A stretch of 64,000 bases of DNA from positions 15,412,252 through 15,476,251 of the forward strand of contig NC_037595.1 in NCBI RefSeq assembly GCF_003073045.1. The letters are read 5' to 3'. Made by a program: the position numbers and the translations under genes. Below the pieces are notes generated by a model. That model was not told the DNA's origin. It worked only from the letters and a program-made list of their open reading frames with translations, and made no database searches. Shown piece by piece: positions 1-11,110 of this stretch (the stretch's first letter is position 1; every line of letters begins with the position of its first letter). Source of the DNA: Pomacea canaliculata (Eukaryota > Mollusca > Gastropoda > Architaenioglossa > Ampullariidae).

Positions 1-480
1 CGGGTGTTTCTGTTCTCTGTATCTTTTGCTGAGGAGAATCAGAATCTTGCTCTGCAGTTGCTTGTCTGATTTCTTTACGGAGAGAATTTGTCAATTGTTT
101 GCTGTTTTTTTCTCCTTTGCAAAATTTTGCGGAAAGTGGACATAACATTGTCATTAAAAATGTTAACTGCTCTATTTGCTACCACTTTATCAGGGTGATG
201 TTGTTCAACAAAATTTGCGATTTCTGCCCATTTTGCACACATTTCATGACTCTCTCCACAAAAACGTGACTGTCTCTCTCTCTCTGCACTCACACTGATG
301 ACGCAAGCAAGGCGCGCTGGGCAGAATGAACGCCATTCGGCTCAACTCGGCTCATCTCGGACGTTCGGATGTTCGAGTTCCAAATATTTGTTCGGATTCC
401 AAGACAAAATTTTCTCGAATTTCCTGGTCGAATACCGATTTGGTCGAAAGTCAAGGCGTTCGAGAACCGAGGTATCACTG
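1..480 (-). mobile_element. Tigger/pogo-like DNA transposon remnant (transposase C-terminus and 5' terminal repeat)
   Basis: The minus-strand reading frame at 75-293 (72 codons) resembles the C-terminal end of pogo/Tigger transposases: a WAEI..FVE.HHPDK..A.RA..LFND pattern followed by a basic RKILQRRKKQQT stretch. The right edge at 480 reads on the minus strand as a terminal repeat, CAGTGATACCTCGGTTCTCG, flanked by TA at 481-482, as expected for Tc1/mariner-superfamily insertion. Only about 180 bases separate the repeat from the C-terminal frame, so the DDE catalytic part is missing: an internally deleted, dead copy. The left end runs off the window. Family assignment is from memory of motif shapes, not from a search. 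Confidence 0.6.
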
Positions 481-482
481 TA

Positions 483-1632
483 TCTTAAAAACCACACCTA
501 GCTGGTTAGTTTACTTATTTGGAAAGTTTTCCACCCTGTATAGTTTGCACTGTTTGTGGGGGTGGGTGGGGTGGGGAGCAGAGGGGTGGGAGGTGAGTGG
601 GCTAGGTAAAGGGGGTATTAAGAAAATAACCTGAGCACTCAGCGATAACACCCAACTTCCAGCCATGTGAAAAGGTGTCACACCCTGAAAGAAGTCTGTG
701 TACTCTAAGATGAGGTGTGAACCAAGAACTCTATATTTGTAATAAAGGTGACTTAAGTGAATATGTTAGCATAGGTTACCAAACGTATTCACTGTTTAAA
801 ACAAAAGGGATGGATAACGGGTCTGCCCTTATTACACCTACAGTGTACAGGATGCTAGCACATCTGCTGTGAAAGTTGAATGTTGTGTTGGTTTGAGGGC
901 TGACCATTGGGTCACTGGCACCTGTCTCATCAGCCATATCTCTGCACAAATAGAACAGCAAGAATAAATTCCACCATATAATATAATATAAAAAAACTAC
1001 TTAAGAGGAAAAAGTCAAGTACCTGCCTGGCAATGGTTTCAGCTAGTTTGCGGATGGTGCTATTTGTACATTTTTTTGTAAAGTATTTTAACACCCTATT
1101 TGATAAAGGCACATAGCCATAACAGTGGACTGAATCCATTATTCAGCCCATCCATAAGAAGGGAGATTAGTCAGACCCAAACAACTATTGTGAAATATCT
1201 CTAAATGATATTAGCAGCAAACTGTACCATTACATAATAAACAACAAATTTAAAAATGGTAGAATTAAATGATATAGTGGGATATCGCCCTAAAACTAAA
1301 AACTAAGCAATAACCCTGCTCCTAAATCCTAACCCTAAGTAACCGATAGGACAGCTCCTGTCAAGCCCTTGCATCTCCTTCAAGCACATCCACAGCAGTT
1401 GTATAATGCTTTTGTGGTATATGTATATATACCTCTCTACTAGTATTATTTCCTCATCATTTTTAGTACACACCCACCAGCTCGTACGCTCTGCCTGAAT
1501 TAATCTTTCTTTTTATCTGCCAGTAGATTTCTATCATATCCTAGAGAAATGACTATTAATTGTCTAGACAGAGGACCTTGACCCTGTCTGAGTGGAGAGA
1601 TGTATCGAGAAAGGCAGGATACAGAGACGAGG
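483..1632. other. Intergenic, no gene seen
   Basis: No frame with coding character or consistent splice sites is visible. It contains a G-rich patch (about 556-600, GTGGG/GGGGT runs) and AT-rich filler. Confidence 0.4.
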
Positions 1633-1640
1633 AGTTAGAG

Positions 1641-1821
1641 CAGCGGTTCTCAACCTGGGGGGAGCTCGACGTGCTTGCAAGGGGAGCGCGATGGTGGTCA
1701 TTTTTTTAAAGTTTCTTATACCGGTATTAGTGAAATAAGCTTACATTGCTGTTTAAGGGGGCGCGCGGACGTACCTTTGTTCGTCAGAGGAGCGTCACAA
1801 GTAAAAGGTTGAGAACCGCTG
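1641..1821 (+). mobile_element. hAT-type MITE, 181 bp, perfect 8-bp target duplication
   Basis: Terminal inverted repeats CAGCGGTTCTCAACC (1641) and its exact complement ending at 1821 bound the element. The 8-bp direct repeats AGTTAGAG (1633-1640 and 1822-1829) are identical. TIR type and 8-bp duplication are diagnostic of hAT elements. There is no coding capacity, so this is a non-autonomous copy. A diverged copy of the same family lies inverted at 7465-7654. Confidence 0.88.
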
Positions 1822-1829
1822 AGTTAGAG

Positions 1830-3058
1830 GTTAGACAGTGTAATAATAAGGGAAGAGCAATATCTCGGTCAAAGGATGACTCATTACGCTGACGATCACA
1901 AAATAGTAACAAAAATGTAAAACAAAATTACAAAATAGTAACAAAGATGTAGAAGGACGAACAATGCGATCGAGGACTCGCTGCGTTCCGGCAGTAAAGG
2001 GTGATCACTGTAGATTTAATAGTAACGACTCCAGAGAATACGTTTGGTGACATAAGAAGAATACTGGGAAGACACCGAGTAATCTTGAGAATATGAAGAA
2101 ATGTTAACAAATGAAACTGCAAGAGGATGATCATCGCTTCAGTTTATTCAATGCAGCTCCAGGTCACTGCGGAAGCGTGTGAAGAACGGTGGACTCCAGC
2201 CAATAGATCCAAACAGTTCGCACTTCAAAATAACCCCAGCCTGAAAAGCTAGTGGGCCCCACTACAGGTAGACCACCTGCAGTTGGACAGTGCTGTCCCG
2301 TTGTCCGCTACACGTTGCGCTTGATGGGTTTCCCACCAGTTTGTGCCAAACGCAGTTGTGTCCCCTCAAGTGGTCGGTCCCGTTAAGTGCAGTGCCATGT
2401 GCATGGTGGGTTCCGTGTAACTCAGATGGTGCAGTGGCCGGAACTTTAGAGATAGGCTATTGCAGGTTCACATAGTGTTCTTTATCTGCATAGCTTTAGT
2501 TACTAGCTCTACGTGAAATGAGTATAAAAACCAATTTTCTTGTCCCTCCTTGTGGTATTAAACATTTGGTCATTGACCTTGACTTATGATGATAATATTT
2601 AGATATAATCATGAGAATTTTCATGTGTTTGAAGTAAGATATTCATCATAGAGCATCCTAAGTGAATCTGTCAGAAAAAAGATAAAGCAGTTGTGTTTAG
2701 AAAAGATTTTTTTTTTTTACATAGGGTTACACACAAAATGTAATCTCTGCAATGTTTAGCCGTTTAGGTATGTAGAAAGTGGATACTAAGAGGAGAATGC
2801 TGCTGTCTTGACATGTGCCTCATATCACCATTTTACAAACGGTACTTCCAGAAAAAAATTGATAGCTTAAGCTCCATCGCAAGAGGGCAGTAACCTTATC
2901 CCTCTGATTGCACAACTTAAAAGCTTATTTCTGTGGGCAATTTGTTTTTCAGATTCTGCCTCCCCTAGCAGGTTGTCTGGTGGTGCATCAGTTAGTGAAC
3001 CGCAACACTGATCATAAACGCTGTGGCGGTGAAGCCCACTTAAAAGGAAATTTTAGTG
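1830..3058. other. Intergenic, no gene seen
   Basis: Short random frames only, with homopolymer T around 2708. No recognised element. Confidence 0.35.
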
Positions 3059-3197
3059 GTTAGAAAGTGGTGTAGCAGTAGGATACCAACTGCTGGTGGT
3101 ATTAAGGTGGTAAGGGGTGGGAGTTTGGTGAGAAAGTGGTTTAGAGGTGGGTAGACTATTTCTGGTGGTATTAAAGAGGGGGAGAGGGTGGTATTAT
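3059..3197. repeat. Imperfect 69-bp tandem duplication, GGT-rich
   Basis: Two imperfect copies with a 69-base offset: AGAAAGTGGT occurs at 3062 and 3131, and CTGGTGGTATTAA occurs at 3093 and 3162. Both copies are G/T-rich on the plus strand. This could be a small minisatellite or a local duplication; no coding function is evident. Confidence 0.6.
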
Positions 3198-3199
3198 GG

Positions 3200-3776
3200 T
3201 GGGCTTCTGACGCTTCGGGCATAGGTGGCCCCCACTTACAACCCCCTCCCCACATGAGCTGATGGGGGGGGGGGCACAATTTTGTAGGCTGGGACATTAT
3301 ATGCAAACCAGAAGAGAAAGAAAACACAGCAGAAGCACTTGTAAACATGAAGGTCCAACACTTTTATCCAAATCGAAGCACGACCATAAAAAATAAAATC
3401 AAGAAGAGCCAATCCCACCAGCCTGCTATGCGAAGGGACAGAACTCTCAGAAGTGTAGAGTAAGGACGTGTCGAGCCGCAGAGTAGACAATGAAAATCAT
3501 GCGTGTGTATGTGAATAAATACAAGTAGATACGTTCAATCTGAGTACAGTGTTGGATTAGGAGAAGATATAACGATGGCGACGAGGAAAACAAGCAACAT
3601 AGTAAGAGGAACAAGCTATATGCTGCCATAAGCCCGGAAATATGTGCTGTAGGCAAGCTGATACTGAGAGTTTCTGGAATTGTCATTCCTAGGATGAAAA
3701 GACATCGTGTGTTGACACTAGCACACGAATAACACTTAGGTGCGGTAGGGACAAAACAAAATCTACATACGAAAGT
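3200..3776. other. Unassigned sequence left of the gypsy-like integrase remnant
   Basis: Contains a G9-10 run near 3265 and only short overlapping minus-strand frames with no recognisable domain. It may include older retroelement sequence that I cannot identify. Confidence 0.3.
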
Positions 3777-4653
3777 ATGTTAGCCACATGTGGAGAAAGA
3801 GGCAGAGAAATATTAGAAAAAACATGTCAAGGTTGTCAAATTGTGAGCCAAGCAAACTCTCCAGAGCCAGTATACAATACACAGCTACCCCAAGGACCGT
3901 GGGAGGATACTGAGCTTGATTTTCTAGGCCCCCTTCCTTCAGGACAATCACTACTTGTCATTGATTACCGCTGTAGGTACTACGAAATGATGAGGAAAAA
4001 TACAGTTGACATGGAAAACCTCAAAGGATACACAGACAACAGTCCTCAGTTCATTTCAGAGACATTTGCTGACTATATGAGAAATAAGCATATAAAAACT
4101 CCAAAATGGCCGCAAGCCAATGAAGAAGTGGAGAGACAAAATCATTCGTTACTGAAAAGAACGAGAATAGCTCAAGCTGAAGGCAAGGGTTAGTAAGATG
4201 AAATTCTGACATACAAACTTAAGGTGACCAGACGTTTCGGGGGCGAAAGCGGGACACGTAAAAGAACGCCGAAAAAAGTGATTTTTAAAGACAACTGGGA
4301 CATTTGATGGACTTGCCAGAAAGACAGAAAGCGGGACATTGGGCGTCCCGCCCGACGAGCAGGCGGGACAAGAGGTCAAAAGCGGGACTGTCCCGCCTAA
4401 AGCGGGACGTCTGGTCACCTTAAAACTTGATACACCATACTTTCCAGAACTGTACACACTTATTGAGAAGACTGGAAGGAAAGTGACTGTGAAATCGCCA
4501 CAAGGAGCAACAAACACGTTCGTAAAGAAATTTCATCCCACAGAGGAAAGAGGAGAAGAAGAGGAAAATACAGAGTGCAGTAGAACGAGAAACGCCAGAG
4601 ACGGTACCAGGCGAGACAAAGGACATAACAAACATATCCGGTCAGGAAAATAG
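3777..4653 (+). pseudogene. Gypsy/Ty3-like retroelement integrase remnant, interrupted by a MITE
   Basis: The plus-strand frame 3777-4193 begins with a zinc-binding-like C..C segment (TCQGCQ), then an integrase-core pattern (ELDFLGPLP, a TDNSPQF block and a WPQANEEVERQN block), as in Ty3/gypsy integrases. The region between the first catalytic Asp and the TDN block is much too short, so the core is deleted and non-functional. A 197-bp TTAA-flanked MITE sits at 4223-4419. Integrase C-terminal-like sequence resumes at about 4424-4653. The protease, RT and LTRs are not seen. It reads as a fossil retrotransposon fragment. Confidence 0.7.
4223..4419 (+). mobile_element. TTAA-flanked MITE, copy 1
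   Basis: Ends in inverted repeats GGTGACCAGACGT / ACGTCTGGTCACC and is flanked by TTAA at 4219-4222 and 4420-4423, the target pattern of piggyBac-like elements. The interior is rich in GCGGGAC motifs and has no long frame. A second copy in inverted orientation lies at 30550-30752. It inserted into the gypsy integrase remnant and is therefore younger than that remnant. Confidence 0.75.
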
Positions 4654-4711
4654 ATCAATAAGAACAAAAACAATTCCGAAAATATTGGATGACTATATGT
4701 TAAAGTAATTA

Positions 4712-5028
4712 CAGGCGGTCCTCGGTTACGTCAGCCCGAGTTACGATGTTTTGTGGTTACATCTCCCACATACTGCATCAAGCCTTGTTTCCACTTCAGT
4801 GCTTTTGCGTCAACTTCGTGCTTGGTGTGCGCGGCGGAAGAATTAAACGTATTTTATATGTTTTTTGATAATTACTGTGTTAGGATAGGATAAGTGCTTA
4901 CAGTATGTTATTTACGTACATATGTAGATATGTAGATATATGTAGATACATATGTTCCGACTTACAGCAAATATCGGTTTACGATGCGACGTAGGAACGG
5001 ACCAACGTCGTAAGTCGAGGACTGCCTG
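4712..5028. mobile_element. pogo/Tigger-type MITE with TA target site
   Basis: Left end CAGGCGGTCCTCGGTTACG and right end CGTAAGTCGAGGACTGCCTG are imperfect inverted repeats, each flanked by TA (4710-4711 and 5029-5030). The 317-bp interior is AT-rich with no coding capacity. TIR style and TA duplication indicate a non-autonomous Tc1/mariner-superfamily (pogo/Tigger) element. Confidence 0.8.
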
Positions 5029-5030
5029 TA

Positions 5031-5544
5031 GAGAATTGTGGTAAATTGTGTTGTGAAGGGGATATATATATATACGTTTAATTCGTAAAGATAAGAGTGA
5101 GAAATCATTTTCCTTTACGTCCATGATGAGATACCAGATAGGTACCAAACTTTTGTTATTAATATGCCACACTTAGATTTATGAATTTATGAGATTTATG
5201 ACAATTTAAATTCTCATGGGTTTAGGGACATGTGACAAAATTAACATCATCATACCTTTAATTTCCGTTATACCAAATATATTTGCAAATGACATTTTCA
5301 TTTCACAGCAAAGTAGTATGAAAAAGCCATTAGCACATACAACAAAAACGGCGCAGTCAGTAACATAAATCAGGAATAAGTTGCTGTGTTTCAAAAAACT
5401 TTTAAAGCAACAGCATATAAAAATGCACATATAACAAAAAGATGAGGTGATGTAAGGAGGGTATGTGCCAGATCACAGGACTATGTTCAGGAGTGCAGAT
5501 CACTGAGCCATATCCTGGATAGAGGGGGATTTTCAAAATTAAAC
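5031..5544. other. Intergenic, no gene seen
   Basis: AT-rich. A minus-strand 74-codon frame here has no recognisable domain. Confidence 0.35.
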
Positions 5545-6115
5545 CTCCAATTGCACATTTGAGCTAGAAGCATTCAGACTTTTTCTGTCCTTTCTGTTTT
5601 ATTGTTGAGGTATGTGTGGACAGTTTAAGCTTTTCCATATAATTCTTGCACTTGTGGTGTGCACGAGCCATAAAATACGATTTGACAATCATAAATAAAA
5701 TTTTCTCTTTTATTTTTTGTGATACTAGGACAGTGTATATTTGTTCATATAAGCAAGTGCTAACTGACTCTGGCAACACATGGTAAAATACAAATCAAAA
5801 GACAAAGTGTGCACCTGTCCATCAAAGCATTGTCTAAATACTCTTAATTTAAGACAAATTTGAACCACATGGGGTTTTAATTCTGTAAGTCCCCCTCTAT
5901 CCAGAATGTGCCATTGATTACACTGTTGTCAGGTCCACGTGTGATTTCTTTTAAACATGACAAGATATCTCTCATTATGAGATAATTCAATTGCTCATTT
6001 CTTAAGATTACATAGCACATAGCTTCCAATGTACTCCACAATCTATATTTCCTCATCAGTCACCTCATTTAAATCGGTTGCAGACTGTTTATTTGGCAAG
6101 TTGTAGTTTTCATTT
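5545..6115 (-). pseudogene. Degenerate DNA-transposon transposase, C-terminal part
   Basis: On the minus strand, successive frames read transposase-like segments broken by stops and frameshifts. They include a VEYIGSYVLCNLKK-like motif near 6040, a RGGLTELKP..VQICLKL motif near 5880, and a terminal 71-codon frame 5564-5779 ending in a Lys-rich tail. A RGGL..PS..VxxLC pattern is common near the end of several animal DNA transposases (P-element/THAP9-like families), but I cannot fix the superfamily. At least three in-frame stops make it non-functional. It lies directly downstream of the unknown spliced gene at 6172-7214, on the same strand. Confidence 0.5.
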
Positions 6116-6171
6116 ACCATCGCTTTAAATACCCGTAGGCAGACCAATGTTGATACGGGGATGAGATATAC

Positions 6172-7214
6172 CTTTCAATATCTTTACAATGAATGAAAAA
6201 TTCCTTGTGAAAATTTGAATATGCCTTTTCTTTTGCAACAGTTTTGAACCTGCTCTTCTTCACCAAACACTGGTTAAGAAACTGTAAATCGTGAAGTGGT
6301 GCAGGTCCTGAAAAAGTAGAGATATACAATGTGATCTCATTTTAAATAATTTTAGAACAGTTGACTGGTACACAATTATTAATATATGAAAAGTGCATTT
6401 AAAAACAAAAATAAAGTTGAACTAAAAATTACTGAATCTACGATCAATACCATTCACATCATATCAAATGTATATCATTTTCTAGAGGAAAACGCACTGT
6501 GAATATACATAGCAAAAAAATTTTTCCTGCATACACTCGGTATTTGCTTCAAACTACTGGCATTTTCTATAGATTGTTAATACTGTACTCAAAAGAGTGA
6601 AAAACTTTGCAGCCTGTACTCACCATTAACATTAGGGATTATCTCCTTTACGTTGTCTGAAATGTTGTCATCTGACATCAGAGCACTGCAAGACTCTTCC
6701 AAGATCTCCAGGCAGACCTGATCAAACTAATTACGATTAAACAAAATTTGTCTACAAGTGTAAGTAAAAAAACAAAATATATAATGGAAGAAAATAGCTA
6801 CTTTTCTAACTCTAAGCTCTATTTTTACCCAGGTCTGAAAGGTCACCAAACGATTTGCCATCTTGTGCATATCTAGTTAACAATTACAATGGCAAATAAC
6901 AATTTAAAAGCACATAAATTTCACGTGAATTATACACATAAATATCAGGGATAGATGAAAGAACAAATTTCGCCACCCATTTTAAGTACACCATCGTCCT
7001 GATAACACAACGCACGATCGATGTGAATATGTTCAAAACAGCATTGTTTAAAAAAAAAATCAATAAGGATTTTAATGTATTACAGAATAAATGGAGTTTA
7101 AGGTACGTTCCTTAGAACCTTTGTCTGAATCCTGATAAACTCACTACAAACCACCCGCTGTAACCACTCAGAAAAACAATGAGCTAGAGAGCGAGAACTT
7201 GCTGACAAAACCAT
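6172..7214 (-). CDS. Unrecognised four-exon gene, N-terminal part
   Basis: I do not recognise this product. Four minus-strand coding exons join with matching phases: 7214-7145 (starts ATG; donor GTGAGT, phase 1), 6872-6829 (donor GTAAAA, phase 0), 6717-6624 (donor GTGAGT, phase 1) and 6307-6172 (donor GTATAT, phase 2). A likely non-coding exon ends at 7313 with donor GTAAGT and joins the acceptor before 7221. The first about 115 residues are Leu/Cys-rich and predicted helical (SEWLQRVV, LEILEESCSALM), then an acidic stretch (SDDNISDN), then a Lys-rich segment. No signal peptide, zinc finger or known motif is clear. If the last donor is not used, the frame continues to a stop at 6114. Transposase-like remains follow immediately, so it may be a transposon-derived or fused gene. 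Confidence 0.5.
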
Positions 7215-7312
7215 CTTGAGTCTAAAATAAATACAAATACTACGACACAACGCTCTGTTTAAGTGTAAATATTTTTGATTATAATTCATATATATAAATC
7301 AAACATACTTAC

Positions 7313-7400
7313 TAAGAGGATTTCTTCAATATCAAAGGATTTCAAAATGCTCGAGAATACAAAACAACGCGACCGGAAGCTGCTTGTCTTTCTATACAGC
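7313..7400 (-). other. Probable 5' non-coding exon of the unknown minus-strand gene
   Basis: A strong donor (CTTA|GTAAGTATG) sits at 7313/7312, 90 bases upstream of the acceptor TTTATTTTAG at 7222. The start of the exon is not determined. The sequence above it is locally CpG-richer (GGTCGCG), as for a promoter. Confidence 0.35.
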
Positions 7401-7464
7401 GGTCGCGCGGTGAGTCAACGCTGTCCCACTGCGCGCATAGAGTTGGCTGTCCTTCCCTTTAGTG

Positions 7465-7654
7465 CCGCGTTTCTCAACCTTTTACTTGTGACGGCCCCAG
7501 ACGAAAAAAGTACGTTCGCGCGCCTCCCTTAGCCATCTAGGGGGTCACTAATTTCACTAACACCGATATGAGATATGCGAAACTTTTTTTTTAAATGGCC
7601 GCTTTCGCGCGCCCTTGTCAGCACGTCGTGCCCCCAACAAGTTGAGAACCGAGG
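7465..7654 (-). mobile_element. hAT-type MITE, 190 bp, inverted copy of the family at 1641
   Basis: Ends CCGCGTTTCTCAACC and GTTGAGAACCGAGG, with identical 8-bp duplications CTTTAGTG at 7457-7464 and 7655-7662. The interior matches the 1641-1821 element in reverse orientation (shared TTTAGTGAAAT-like and GCGCGC segments). The ends are more diverged from the TIR consensus than in the first copy, suggesting an older insertion. Confidence 0.82.
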
Positions 7655-7662
7655 CTTTAGTG

Positions 7663-9599
7663 TCTCTGGTTCGACTTGCACAGTTCTAACCTGTGCATCC
7701 GCTCATTTCCTATGCAAAGGTCTACAGTGGTGTAGGAAGATAGTTTTAGGGGGCAAACTCCACTCTGACAGTGAACGACGTTCACATTATTGCCTCAGTA
7801 TCTTTTTAGTGGATGGCTGACCACCCGGCCATCCCCCACCCATGGTTCCTACCCTATTGTCTAGATAACGCGTCTATAATCGTGTAGGAAGTGTGACATT
7901 CACAAACATTTTTTAACGCAGTTTAAATGTTCTGACCCACTTTCACGATCGTGGAAAAGACATTAAGCGATCAGTGGTGGGAAACCAAGGGAAATAGTTG
8001 TATAGGTGGCGCTCACGGCTTGAGGACAAGTAGATGCTCACCTCGGTAGTAAGCACAGACAAAACTGAGTGCAGCAATCTTATCTTTCTCTAGTGACGAT
8101 GCGTTACTATGACTCGACGAAAAGCTAAAAAGAAGTATTATGGCTTTAATCTGTAGGCATGTATAGCAGTGACAGATAATCTTAGTCATATGCACCTCAT
8201 AAAATAAAAATATAGAATATGACTAACGCAACATATCTTTCAGGTTGTGTTTTCCCTGTCATTTCCTTTATTTTTCGCGTTTTATCTGTTTTTACCTTTA
8301 CTTTTTTGTCTTTTTCATTTTCCTCGTTCGGTTCTTTTTTCTCCTGCTCTTTATCTCCTTTCTTCGTTACTTCCTTTCCCTTTATTCTTTATGTATATCT
8401 CTTAGTCTGTCTTTCTTGGACGTTGTGTCTCGTTACAGCTGAGGCTTGTCAATTTTATTACTCCCAACAAATTGTCATTTGTTTTTTTTTAAGATTCTTT
8501 CGATTCTGTAACATTGATGATTTCCATACTTTACCTTTGGGAAGTATCTTATTGTAATGTTTTATATGCGGTTGTAGATTTTTATTTGGATTTTCTTTTG
8601 TTTGTACTCAAGCGAGTGCTATTATTATATAACTATAAAATTGCATAATGAGAAGACTACTATTTTCCTTAACATTAATAAATAATGCAAACACTTATAA
8701 GACCTTTTAAACTTTATGATGTAATATACATCTTCAGCAGGTCTAGACAACTAGGCTAACTTTTACCTGTCACGAAAGTATATATTTTTATTTGTAAGAA
8801 GTAAGCAGCTTTTTAAAAGTCAGATGCACATTTATTTCAAATATCCAAGTATAAAACAACAGCATTAGTAAACTATCTCACGTTATTTTCGGACCACGTT
8901 TCTCAAAACAAAAAACAAATATCCAACAGTAACTATTCTAATATAATTTGCATCGAATGAAATAAATTTTAAACATGAACCGAGCAAATGGTGTACACTG
9001 GATATTATCAAATATAAACATAGAAGAGTAGACGTCCTCTTCCTCTCTCTAGAGTTGTTTCGCGGTTCCCTCTCAAAATTGCTTAGTAAGCAATAGTGAG
9101 GACTGCGACATAAACTTTTTATCGTACTATTTTTGAAATGCAATGTCAGTCTTAAATTTTTGAATGATTTCCATTTGTCAATGGAGGAAAAGAGCCTGAG
9201 TGATTCAGTTTGTGTTGCTTAGCACATTACACTTAGTAAACACAATTCTGATTCGTGATGCTTTTGAATATAGCTTTATGTGTTTGTGTTCTTCCATTAA
9301 TAAAATCTGACAGCTACATGTGCTGACTTTATCAACGAACGTATTCACCAGTCGACACTCTCGTATCTATTTGATGGCAAGTTTGTGTTAACCATGACTT
9401 TGGTCCTCTCAGTACTGGTCTCCTTTCCATAAAAATTATGAATTCTTAGGATCCACCTTTTCCGGGAATACTTTAAGTAGTTAATAGCTGATGGATTTCT
9501 CGTGTCATACCTTACACTTCTTGTACGTGTGTCTGAGTCAGATGTGTTATAAAGCCAATTTAGCTGCTGCCGACAGGAAAATGTCATATAAAATACTTT
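7663..9599. other. Intergenic, no gene seen; pyrimidine-rich tract
   Basis: 8240-8420 is strongly T/C-rich on the plus strand and yields hydrophobic Phe/Ser-rich frames that are compositional artefacts. No domain or consistent splicing is visible in the rest. Confidence 0.35.
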
Positions 9600-10700
9600 A
9601 TTATTATTATTACCAATTCATGCTATCCATCAGTCTGTTGGTAAGGTGTTGCACTTCACTGATGCTGCCTGTCACGAAATCAATGTCGTCTGCAAAGCGT
9701 AGATTGCATATGGGCCCCCCCGATGGACAGGTCGTGTGGTGGTCGTGAACGTTTCTCGCAGAATGTTCTCCAACAAGATGTTTAACAGTACAAGAGATAG
9801 AGGGCACCCTTGATGGACACCCATTGTTTGAAATAAAATGTATCCCACTTGGTTATTAGGAAGAACTGGGCTCAGTAAGCTTTTCTAAAGTGTTTCCGTG
9901 ACTTAAGTGAGGCTCTTTTTTTTTTTTTTTTTTTGGTTAAACTTTCGCTTCTCACGCCACAGCCCTCGTGCCAGGCTCTATCAAGTGCCCTTTTGAAATC
10001 AAATGAAGCTGTGAAAGAAATCCCGCACGATGTAACACTTGAAGATCTGCTCAACAGTGTTTCTGCTTGGTCTGAAGACAACCGGTTCTTCTTCTAGCAG
10101 TTTATCAGTTGTGGCGTTGAAGTAATTGTGGATTACTTTATGCATAACTTTGCTTGGGTGCCTGACCTCCGACACTGTTTAATGTTTCCTTTCTCACGAC
10201 TAGTGATTGCATATATCCTTCTGGTCATTTTTGGCGTTCCTACATTCTATGGCACAAAGCAGTCAGGGACTGGGTTGTTTCTTCCCCGCCTTCCTTGAGC
10301 AGTTCACCTGCGACATTGTCAACGCGAGGGGACTTTCCTCCCTTCAGACTGTATACAACGATCTCGACCTCTTTCCTTACGATTAGTAGATCGGCAGACT
10401 CACTGATTCTAGTCTGGCTGCTGTGGAGGACGTTGGTGTCTGTTCTCAGGTAGAAGTTGTATGGGTCGTTGCAATATTTAGTCTGGCAGCTTTGTATGCC
10501 AGTGATTTCTGTGAGAAAATGGTCAATGCTGTATTCGATTAGTAAAGTTTTGTATTGACTTGTCTTAGTGTGGGTCTCCCGTACTTGATTGGCTTTTTTT
10601 CTTGCTGTCACCTCGTTCAATTTACAATTGTACTACATTGTTCCTCGATCCAGTTCTCCTTAGATGCCTTCCTGGTGCCACTGTTCTTTATTTGTTTACT
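9600..10700 (-). mobile_element. LINE fragment, reverse-transcriptase region (RTE-like)
   Basis: The minus strand carries broken RT frames in order: a KGGKSPRVDN..GELL block (about 10300-10340), FDFKRALDRAWHEG (about 9965-10005, the F.DFKKAFD motif) and CNLRFADDIDFVTG (9650-9700, the catalytic FADD box). Stops and frameshifts separate them, and an A-rich insertion is visible as poly-T at 9911-9932. It is a dead copy. The clade call is inferred from these blocks. Confidence 0.75.
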
Positions 10701-10859
10701 TGGTGGCGGCTCCTGGGTTGATGATCCTCTCTTTTGCAAGGCCCCTCTAAAATAAAATTCGTGACCCCTGGTTGTTCCTGCTTCATCTGTGTCCCTAGCA
10801 CCTCCTCCATTGTTGAAAGTTGCACGCTTTTTTTAACAGCGAAGGTGTATATGTTCCAG

Positions 10860-11110
10860 TCACGCTGATCAGTTGTATAGTTTAGTTTATTCCTTGTTGC
10901 TCTTTTGAGGAGCATAGGGACACAACACCACCTCGCCAGTAGACCCGTTTTGGGGCAGTCCCCTTCAGTTGCGCCCATGTGGTTCCGATGTCCCTTGCCT
11001 CACTTTCTACTGTTCTTTTCCAAGTCTGCTTTGGGCGCTGACCAGTAGCTGTTTGCATTTCCTGGAGACTTTGCCATGTTTGAGTATTGCGTGTCTGGAT
11101 TTACCTAGTT
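10860..11110 (-). mobile_element. LINE C-terminal tail fragment, second copy
   Basis: The minus strand encodes a TWKRTVESEARDIGTTW-type segment followed by a tail ending SLCSSKEQQGIN, typical of the end of this LINE ORF2. Since this tail lies upstream (minus direction) of the RT fragment at 9600-10700, it belongs to a separate copy. The same tail recurs at 60478-60545. Confidence 0.6.
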
